Shown: positions 27,750 through 34,053 of the stretch, piece after piece
How the letters are laid out: the number at the start of each line of letters is the position of its first letter
How positions within the stretch are numbered: the first letter of the stretch is position 1
NCBI GenBank assembly: GCA_001316125.1
Contig: BBCS01000015.1
Coordinates: 1 to 35,559 of the forward strand
Origin: Vulcanisaeta distributa JCM 11213
Lineage (GTDB): Archaea; Thermoproteota; Thermoprotei; Thermoproteales; Thermocladiaceae
Length of the DNA: 35,559 nt
Reading direction: 5' to 3'
Program-made: the position numbers and the translations under genes
Notes under the pieces: generated by a model
Database searches by the model: none
Seen by the model: the letters and a program-made list of their open reading frames with translations, nothing else
What the model was told of the DNA's origin: nothing

Positions 27750-28371
27750 ATGAACATAACAGCATTATTAATAATGGACTTCCTCATAAGCTTCATAGGC
27801 AATGCACTACCATTCTTTGGAGAGGCATACACAGTATACGCCGCATTAACATTACTAGACATTAAATCGCCAATGCAGTACGTAGTCCTCGTAATCGCTG
27901 TAACTGCGATTGGCGCCTCAATTTCTAAGAACGTATCCTATGCCCTAGGTTACGCATTAAGGAAGCCCCCCCTCAGGAGGACCAGCGCCGTGAAGCTAAT
28001 AATGTTATTGTCTAACAAGGCACCACTCTGGGTGTTAGTGATAATTTTGGCTGCGCTTCCTGGGTTACCCCCTTGACGATTATTTATACATAGGTACTGG
28101 GGGGGCGGCGTCAATAAATCTGGCAAAACTAAATGCCTACATACTCATTGGCAAGCTAATAAAGGGCTCCGTGGAAATACCAATAGAGCTCCTTCTCTTT
28201 TCATCACTATACGGATTACTAAGACCGAGTATGGGTTTATCAACATTCCAGTTAATCATGGCCGTATTATTCACGGCACTCGCCTTTGTGATATTTAAAA
28301 TTGATTGGATAAGGATATATACAAAGCTTCAGAGGAGAATCAGTATACTACCAAGAATAGATGAATTTTAA
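27750..28371 (+). CDS. VTT/DedA-like membrane protein (frame broken once)
   Basis: About 206 aa polytopic protein following the Lon-like protease by 3 bp. It reads NALPFFGEAYTVYAALTLLDIKSPMQYVVLVIAVTAIGASISKNVSYALGYALRK, then ILAALPGLPLDDYLYIGTG-AASINLAKLNAYILIGK. The layout (two re-entrant-like segments with Pro, a central ALPGLPxDDxxYIGxG motif) resembles SNARE-associated/DedA (VTT) proteins, though the match is loose. One break at about 28067-28071 (C5 for C4). C7 at 27967-27973 gives KPPLRR and G7 at about 28089-28095 gives TGGAA. Translational coupling with the protease suggests a joint envelope role, inferred only from spacing. Confidence 0.55.
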
Positions 28372-28394
28372 TTTTAAGCCGTGATGTAGTATAC

Positions 28395-29225
28395 CTATGT
28401 CTGCACTATTCTCTTGGCAAGTGCGTATATTAATGGTATCACTATTATACCAAAGGCTATTGCTAAGCCCCCCCATGCCATGCGTAGATTATCTGCGTTA
28501 TGTTTGCGAAGGGCTGCACGATAATGGCTACGGTGACTAGTATGAAGATTGCGTAGAGGATTAGCCTTGCATAGCCAAGCACAGCCTTCATCTCTGGGTG
28601 CTCCTTACTTATGTCATTGATCGCCTTATTAACAATGCTGAAGCTGAAGAGTAGGATTATTGATGCTATTATTATGTCGTAGAATAGGTACGGGCTTATA
28701 TTGGGTATCCAATAGAAGATTGCCAGGTTAGCGGCTATCGTTATTATCACGGCATAAAGACCAAACCTAAGCACATTAATTATCGTTGCAAGCAACTCAT
28801 CAGTTGCGCCCATCTTCTTCTGCATATAATCAACCAGTAAATCAACAAGCAATAAGCCAGGGTCAGTAGGATAATGGCACCGGCCAATGATGGCAGGTAC
28901 TTGGCAATCATTGCAACCCAAACGGTGGCGGGCCCAAGGCTCAGTACTGAGAAGGCTATGGCAAGCGCTATCAGGATTATAAAGGCCTCAACGGCACCAG
29001 CAATAATACTAACAATCTCAGGACTTAGACCAGCCTGCTTAATCAACGCAGGTAAAAGTCTCTTAATAACCTTAGCCACAATAACAGCTATTGCATAACC
29101 TATCAACGCTATTATTATGAAAAGTATTAAAGTATTATAGATGGTATAGCAAGTATCAACTCACTCAACATACTAGACAAGGCACTAGTTATTGAAGTAG
29201 TTGCTTGAAGCACGAGACCGGACAT
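28395..29225 (-). CDS. Polytopic membrane protein, unrecognised (frame broken)
   Basis: About 275 aa after reconstruction. Starts at ATG 29225 (MSGLVLQATTSITSALSSMLSELILAIPSIILLILFIIIALIGYAIAVIVAKVIKRLLPAL), set by a TATA box at 29245-29254. It has about seven hydrophobic helices; KVIKRLLPALIKQAGLSPEIVSIIAGAVEAFIILIAL recalls the conserved TM-helix repeats ahead of some MscS-like channels, but there is no MscS pore or beta domain. Breaks at about 29138 (one T short), about 28846 (one T short) and at the C7 near 28468-28474; the tail then reads HGGLAIAFGIIVIPLIYALAKRIVQT. Function unknown. Confidence 0.55.
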
Positions 29226-29244
29226 CGCAGCTTATTCTTTGAGA

Positions 29245-29254
29245 ACTTTTTTAA
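29245..29254 (-). promoter_or_regulatory. TATA-like box, 28395-29225 membrane gene
   Basis: Minus-strand TTAAAAAAGT centred about 26 nt before ATG 29225. The AT-rich gap 29255-29418 shows no further gene. Confidence 0.4.
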
Positions 29255-29418
29255 GCATTACGTATATATTAAAATTGAAATATTACTAAAAAGCGTATAT
29301 TAAGATTAGAAATCAAAACAATAAACATAATAGACTAAATTTAATTAAACAAGGAATAGAACAAAACAAGGAAGTAAATGGCACCATAGACATAACCTAA
29401 GTCATGATGATTAATTCC

Positions 29419-29508
29419 TGGTGCGGGGGGGGTGGGATTTGAACCCACGCAGGCCTTCGCCAGCGGATCTTGAGTCCGCCCCCTTTGACCTGGCTCGGGC
29501 ACCCCCGC
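29419..29508 (-). tRNA. tRNA-Leu (anticodon CAA), CCA encoded
   Basis: The minus strand starts GCGGGGG-TG, then a D arm around CCCGAGCCAGGTCAAAGGGGG, anticodon stem GCGGA/TCCGC with loop CTCAAGA (anticodon CAA), a long variable arm (GGC-GAAG-GCC), T stem GTGGG-TTCAAAT-CCCAC, and a 3' end GC-A-CCA. The long variable arm and anticodon fit leucine. The acceptor needs CCCCCGC after the T stem, so a run of 6 C following the T-stem A; the sequence has 8, leaving two unpaired Cs between T stem and acceptor. No intron is seen, though many Thermoproteales tRNAs carry one. The archaeal genome encodes the CCA. Confidence 0.88.
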
Positions 29509-29530
29509 AAGACCAATAATTCCGTGCTCC

Positions 29531-29540
29531 CTTTTTAATC
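29531..29540 (-). promoter_or_regulatory. TATA-like box, tRNA-Leu
   Basis: Minus-strand GATTAAAAAG centred about 27 nt upstream of the mature tRNA 5' end. Confidence 0.45.
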
Positions 29541-29624
29541 TTTGCTTCATGAGTCAATATCAAGAATTATGGTAATTTGATTTTAGACTTGCTTAAGATT
29601 ATGGTTATATGAGGTTACGTACTT

Positions 29625-29976
29625 TTACTTATTACATTGTAATTCAGTGATTAGTCCTCCCATGTTGTAGTAATTTGTGGAGTTTATGATAATACCCTTG
29701 GGTAGAGGGACTGTGAATCGCCTGCACTCGTTACCTTCGGACTCCTAACTAATGTCACATACAACGGCGTATACTGCAATGGAAGATAAACATACACAAT
29801 GGCACTTAGGCCAAAGTTATTCTGATTCACAGTGCCGTATTCACAAATGCACCAGCTACGGTTAAGGCTGAGGAAACTCCTATGCTAAGGTATTTTATGA
29901 ATGTTAAAAGTGTTTGACTTGAACCCATGACCTCCGCTATTTGAGGTGCCGCCAAGGCAAATAAACCATCTATCAT
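29625..29976 (-). CDS. Hypothetical membrane-associated protein in a broken frame
   Basis: No single long ORF covers this 500-bp stretch, but three minus-strand pieces follow each other: MIDGLFALAAPQIAEVMGSSQTLLTFIKYLSIGVSSALTVAGAFVNTA; TVNQNNFGLSAIVYVYLPLQYTPLYVTLVRS; and SEGNECRRFTVPLPKGIIINSTNYYNMGGLITELQCNK. They join with about two single-base corrections (near 29838 and 29737). The first piece has one or two hydrophobic helices; the rest looks like an extracytoplasmic beta-rich domain with NxS/T sites and two Cys. A TATA-like box at 30002-30010 lies about 29 nt before ATG 29976. Family unknown; the start could be further upstream. Given the same type of breaks elsewhere, a real gene is more likely than chance. 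Confidence 0.5.
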
Positions 29977-30071
29977 AAATGCCCAGCCAATTATGTTTGT
30001 TCATAAAAAGTGAGTTAGACAAAGTTGAACAATAGCTTGGCCGAGACCTCCGGCATTGATTGACTTTGTTT

Positions 30072-30947
30072 TTACTTATTTCTCGATAATGGCCTTAGGA
30101 TTCTCCTTGGGTTGTCATCCACGATCTTCTTCATAACCTCCCTCGGTATTGGTATGTTTAGGAATTCCCTTAGGTTAGCCTTTATGTCATAAACCCCCCC
30201 AGGGCCTGGGTAATCACTACCGTAAATTGCCTTATCGCTTATCTCCGTGAGCCTTGGCAGGTACTCCAGGACCCTTCTCGGTGGTATGCTCGAGAGGTCA
30301 GCAATCATGTTCGGCCTTATCCTGATTAATTGAAACGCCGTGGGTACCCAGTTAGGCCTGCCCACGTGGGACATTATTATTGTCAGCCTTGGGAAGTCCA
30401 CCGCAACGTCATCCACAAATATCGGGTCACCATATTTATTCCTAGCCCTTGAGAAGGCGCTTGTCCCGGTGTGTATGTACACCGGTAGTCCGTGGTCCTC
30501 TGCAAATTGATAAACAAGCTCAAGCTGTCTTAAACCACCCTCCTCCGGCCTATATGCATTTGGCTTGAGCCACATGTGCGGTGGGTGTATCTTAATCGCG
30601 CTAATGCCGGCCTCGTACTGCCTCTCAAGCCAGTACCTGGTCTCCTCGATGGATAGTTCATTGGCCTCCACACCACCTATAACTGCAAACCTATCGGCAT
30701 AATCCTTGACGGCATCCATAACCCTTATTGCGTAATCCTCCTTCGCAATACCCAACTTCCTAGATGGGTAGGCCATGACACCCACGTAATCAATATCCGC
30801 ATCATCAAGTATCCTAACAACATCAGCAACGCTCATGGTCAGTACCTCACGTGGTGCGCCCCCCCATTCCCTAAGGGCGAAGTTCATTAATTCTTCCGTG
30901 ACCGTCTCCTTAAACACTATGTGGGTATGTGCATCGATATAACCCAT
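30072..30947 (-). CDS. Amidohydrolase-2 family metal-dependent hydrolase
   Basis: 291 aa TIM-barrel hydrolase of the ACMSD/amidohydrolase-2 group. IDAHTHI carries the HxH metal pair; ISAIKIHPP, GLPVYIHTGT and IIMSHVGRPNW give further metal or acid-base His; AIYGSDYPGPG holds the terminal Asp. The protein is intact. C7 runs add a Gly in EWGGAPRE and GPGGVYD. Reaction is unknown: family members decarboxylate or hydrolyse ring or lactone substrates. It diverges from an aldolase-type gene; a TATA-like box at 30971-30980 is 28 nt upstream of ATG 30947. Confidence 0.82.
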   Translation of the reverse strand: MGYIDAHTHIVFKETVTEELMNFALREWGGAPREVLTMSVADVVRILDDADIDYVGVMAYPSRKLGIAKEDYAIRVMDAVKDYADRFAVIGGVEANELSIEETRYWLERQYEAGISAIKIHPPHMWLKPNAYRPEEGGLRQLELVYQFAEDHGLPVYIHTGTSAFSRARNKYGDPIFVDDVAVDFPRLTIIMSHVGRPNWVPTAFQLIRIRPNMIADLSSIPPRRVLEYLPRLTEISDKAIYGSDYPGPGGVYDIKANLREFLNIPIPREVMKKIVDDNPRRILRPLSRNK

Positions 30948-31000
30948 TAAATTATGGTGCGTATACTACTGTTTATACGTTTTGCAGCGCATAGAGTATG

Positions 31001-31009
31001 TTTTTTATG
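31001..31009 (+). promoter_or_regulatory. TATA-like box, class II aldolase gene
   Basis: TTTTTTATG centred about 28 nt before ATG 31033; supports that start over 30982. Confidence 0.4.
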
Positions 31010-31032
31010 CCCATCACATAACGCCCCCTTGT

Positions 31033-31608
31033 ATGAATGAAGCATCCCTGAGAAGGATTATTGTTGAAATATTTAGGTTAGCATACGCGAGAAGGCTTGT
31101 AGACCTACTTGGCGGTAATGCAAGTGCTAGGTTAGGTGGTGATGAGGTATTAATCACGCCGACCTCAATGCCAAAGACGCTTATAAAACCACAGAGTATT
31201 GTTAAGATTAGGTTTGATGGGACTGTCGTGTCTGGCGGAAACCCCAGTAGTGAGTGGAGGATGCATGTAAGTATTTACAGGGTTAGGGATGATGTGAAAT
31301 TCGTACTTCACACGCACCCGCCCAACATACTGGCTTTGATTAGGGCAGGTCTTAAAGTTGATTTATCGTTAAGTGAAGCTATCTCATACGTTGGTGAAAT
31401 CGCAGAAGTTCCCTACCTAAAACCGGGAAGCGCTGAGCTTGCTGATGCCGTCGCGAGGGCAGTGTCTAAGAAAAATATTACTGCCGTGATTCTAAGAAAC
31501 CATGGATTAGTCACGGTGGGTTCAACGCCATATGAGGCACTCAATAGGGCTGAGGTCCTTGAAAACCTCGCATATATAACATTACTTTCAAATTGCTTCA
31601 CTAGGTAG
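31033..31608 (+). CDS. Class II aldolase/adducin-family protein (fuculose-phosphate aldolase type)
   Basis: 191 aa from ATG 31033. The phosphate-site segment GGNASARLGGDEVLITPTSMPK, the zinc pair HTHPPN and the later NHGLVTVG (third His) are all present, with SSEWRMHVSIYR holding the catalytic Glu/His neighbourhood. Such proteins cleave sugar phosphates (fuculose- or ribulose-phosphate) to dihydroxyacetone phosphate or glycolaldehyde phosphate and an aldehyde; archaeal members also act on fructose or on methylthioribulose phosphate. No partner kinase is adjacent, so the substrate is open. The frame also opens at 30982, but homology and the TATA box favour 31033. Confidence 0.82.
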   Translation: MNEASLRRIIVEIFRLAYARRLVDLLGGNASARLGGDEVLITPTSMPKTLIKPQSIVKIRFDGTVVSGGNPSSEWRMHVSIYRVRDDVKFVLHTHPPNILALIRAGLKVDLSLSEAISYVGEIAEVPYLKPGSAELADAVARAVSKKNITAVILRNHGLVTVGSTPYEALNRAEVLENLAYITLLSNCFTR

Positions 31609-31613
31609 TTAAT

Positions 31614-32324
31614 TCATAGAGTTACTAATACCTCAATTTCATCACCATCCCTAAGGCCAAGCTTATCCCTTAACTTATAAGGCGATATGACCTCTATGGT
31701 GTCAGGCCCGTGATGCGTCCTCTCAATTAGCAGGACGGCGCCGGGTAACCCCCCCTGAATCGTCGCCCTAAAGCACTTAACACCCCCCCCGTAAGTCCTA
31801 ACACCATTACTAAAGCCCTCTATGTAAATGCCAGGCAGTGCATCTAGGTAAAGTCTGTACTTAACGTACTCCGGCTTAAGCCTAATATTGAGGGTTCCAG
31901 GGTATGGCTTAAACCCAAGCTTCTCAACAAACTGCTTAACATAACCATCAAGGCTCATGTAGAATCCACCCTCACCAAGCCCGGAGACCACATGACCGAC
32001 AAGCCTAATCACCAACCTTTCATCGAGGTAATGCCTAATTGTGTCGATTACAAATTGAAGAGCCTCGGAAGCCCTTTGCGTGAACTTAATAGCCAACTGA
32101 CCACTAACGGTGGATTTAATTATCAATCCCTCCTCAGCAAGCCTATTTATGATCTTGAATACATTCTGTGGTGTTGTGCCGATGTCATTGGCGAGCCTCG
32201 TTAGATTTATTGCTGCGTAATCTTTATCGTTAATTCCGTACTTAACGAGAAGTATTAGGTATGGTATTCTTCGGAGGAGCTTATAATCAATTCCCAATGA
32301 AGCGCGGCTCACGGGATTTCCCAT
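31614..32324 (-). CDS. ribK: CTP-dependent riboflavin kinase with N-terminal winged helix
   Basis: 236 aa. Residues about 40-100 form a wHTH (TRLANDIGTTPQNVFKIINRLAEEGLIIKS), followed by the archaeal RibK (DUF120) domain: RLVGHVVSGLGEGGFYMSL, LGFKPYPGTLNIRL, GIYIEGFSNGVRTYGGGVKCFRATI and LLIERTHHGPDTIEVISPYKLRDKLGLRDGDEIEV. These match the CTP-using cradle-loop barrel that makes FMN. C-runs of 7 and 8 near 31749 and 31783 give IQGGLPG and TYGGGVK, each one Gly more than the family. The attached HTH suggests self-regulation by flavin level, as seen in related archaeal proteins. Confidence 0.9.
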   Translation of the reverse strand: MGNPVSRASLGIDYKLLRRIPYLILLVKYGINDKDYAAINLTRLANDIGTTPQNVFKIINRLAEEGLIIKSTVSGQLAIKFTQRASEALQFVIDTIRHYLDERLVIRLVGHVVSGLGEGGFYMSLDGYVKQFVEKLGFKPYPGTLNIRLKPEYVKYRLYLDALPGIYIEGFSNGVRTYGGGVKCFRATIQGGLPGAVLLIERTHHGPDTIEVISPYKLRDKLGLRDGDEIEVLVTL

Positions 32325-32415
32325 ACACTTCGTATTGGCGTAAAGAACCCATTTATTAACGCTTCCTTCTAAATATGATGAGATGAATCATTGAGAATAA
32401 AGGTGATGGACATTT

Positions 32416-32452
32416 CCGTAATCAGTGTGAGACAGTCTCGTCATTTTTACGG
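32416..32452. repeat. Nested inverted repeat in the ribK-wHTH gap
   Basis: CCGTAA (32416-32421) and TTACGG (32447-32452) are perfect inverted copies; inside them GAGAC and GTCTC (32429-32433, 32435-32439) form a second, tight palindrome. On the minus strand ATGACGA (32438-32444) and CTGA (32422-32425) lie exactly 12 nt apart. Possible roles: operator, terminator of the wHTH gene, or a minimal C/D-like RNA. Confidence 0.45.
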
Positions 32453-32506
32453 ATTCTGCCCGCCTCATCACCCACTCCCCCCCTATTTTATAAGGAATTA
32501 AAAAGC

Positions 32507-32806
32507 CTAAGTCTCCCCCCCTGTCGACTCCTCGCCCTCCATGACCTCCTCCTTAACCTCCTGTTCGAGTGCCTTAAGGGCCTCCTGGGCATTATCCGCA
32601 GCCTTCCAATAGGCCACCTTACCCCCCCTCTTAATCTCCCTAATCAGCCCATCCCTCTGAAGGAGCTTTAATGCGTAAAAGACCTGGCTGTGGCTTAGGT
32701 TTGTCTTCTTGACAATCTCGTTGGTGGGTAACTCACCCTCCTTAATTAATAGTTCTAGTATCTCCTTTTTCCTTTCCACGATTCGAACAGTCTGTTTGCG
32801 AGGCAT
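32507..32806 (-). CDS. Winged helix-turn-helix DNA-binding protein
   Basis: 99 aa. VERKKEILELLIKEGELPTNEIVKKTNLSHSQVFYALKLLQRDGLIREIKRGGKVAYWK is a standard archaeal wHTH: three helices with recognition helix SHSQVFYALKLLQRDGLI and a wing. The C-terminus is acidic (EQEVKEEVMEGEESTGGET). A transcription regulator of unknown target. It sits directly after the HMG-CoA synthase gene on the same strand but has its own TATA-like box at 32825-32837, 25 nt before ATG 32806. C7 runs give KRGGK and TGGET. Confidence 0.75.
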   Translation of the reverse strand: MPRKQTVRIVERKKEILELLIKEGELPTNEIVKKTNLSHSQVFYALKLLQRDGLIREIKRGGKVAYWKAADNAQEALKALEQEVKEEVMEGEESTGGET

Positions 32807-32860
32807 TGCGTTGTTTTTTAACTGTTTATTTTTAAAGATTAAGAGGCCGACAAATCGATA

Positions 32861-33924
32861 TTACTGAATCACCTTAATCAAGTTCCTGAATCTCAGGTAA
32901 AGTGCATAATCTATGTATGCCTTATTCTCAAGGTAATAACTAACAGTCCTCGCCCTACCCACCTTCTCGGGTAATAAGTCCGTGGTGATTAGGCTGAAGG
33001 CATTCGACCCAGCACCACTACCGAAGGAGACCATTAATATCCTAGAACCCGGCCTTGCATTCTCGAGTATGTTCGCGAGCCCTATCAATACTGCGCCATT
33101 GTACGTATTACCAATCCTATCAACCACGATACCAAGCTTTACCTTATCAAGAGGTATACCAAGCATTTGAGCAGCCCTCACTGGGAATCTGGCATTTGGT
33201 TGGTGGAATACGGCATAGTCAAAGTCGCTTGGCTTAAGTCCCGTAGCTCCATAAGCGCCTTCGCCGCATTCACAATATGCCTAAAATACGCAGGCTCGCC
33301 CGTGAATGACTCACCATGTACTGCATATGGTATGCCATCCCTACGCCAGAAGTCAGGTGTGTCTGAGTTATATGCATAAATGTGCTCAATCTCAGCTGCA
33401 ACGCCGTCGGACCCTATTATGTAAGCTGCCGCACCACCAGATACCGTGTAGTCGAGGTGATCCCCTGGCTCTCCATGACTATGGTCAACACCAACAGCAA
33501 GCCCATACTTAATTAGGCCGCTCTTAACAAGGCCCGTTGCGTTAACTATTGCATCCGAGCCAGCTTTACATGCAAATTCCATGTCAACAGCGAACGACTG
33601 CTTCCTCATTCCAAGAGCCTCAATTAGTATTGAGGCTATGGGCTTAACGGCATACGGCTTTGACTCAGTACCAACAAATACCGAACCCAACTCCTTAGGA
33701 TCAATACCCGCCCTCCTCAATGCATTTCTTGAGGCCTCCACCGCCATCGTGACCGCATCCTCGTCAGGACCACCAACACTCCTCTCCTCAACCCAGTAAA
33801 GATCCTTAATCCTAAGCGGGTCATCACCCCCCCATACCCTAGCGATTTCCTTTGTGCTTATTCTGAACCTTGGTATGTAGACACCCCCCCACCCAACAAT
33901 GCCTACCTTACCCACAAAACGCAT
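32861..33924 (-). CDS. Hydroxymethylglutaryl-CoA synthase, archaeal type (frame broken once)
   Basis: Condenses acetyl-CoA and acetoacetyl-CoA in the mevalonate route to archaeal lipids. Thiolase-fold marks: [53 protein letters not shown] with the catalytic Cys, [28 protein letters not shown], and [17 protein letters not shown] with the catalytic His, then [13 protein letters not shown]. The two ORFs join at about 33240, where GGG stands for GGGG ([20 protein letters not shown]). C7 runs near 33826 and 33884 give VWGGDD and GWGGVY. The usual partner thiolase and DUF35 protein are not in the window. Confidence 0.9.
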
Positions 33925-34010
33925 TATTTTATACCCTATTTAACTTTTAGCGTTGTTGAATTCGACAGTAAACGCATGGTATTGGCTTAGTGAGTTAGCA
34001 AGGTGAAGAT

Positions 34011-34020
34011 AATTATATAA
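34011..34020 (+). promoter_or_regulatory. TATA-like box, cdc48
   Basis: AATTATATAA lies about 38 nt before ATG 34054, so a short leader of about 12 nt carrying GAGG (34043-34046) is likely; an exception to the leaderless pattern here. Confidence 0.4.
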
Positions 34021-34053
34021 GCTGAGTTGAGGATTAAGCAGTGAGGATTAGTC

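Noticed and set aside
29404..29418. ATGATGA next to the tRNA as a C box
   Set aside because: No D box partner within range; the following bases belong to the tRNA.
29341..29550. 69-aa minus-strand ORF across the tRNA
   Set aside because: It runs through the tRNA-Leu gene and has no family features.
32374..32430. Plus-strand C/D sRNA with ATGATGA near 32374 and GTGATGG near 32403
   Set aside because: No CTGA box at the needed distances.
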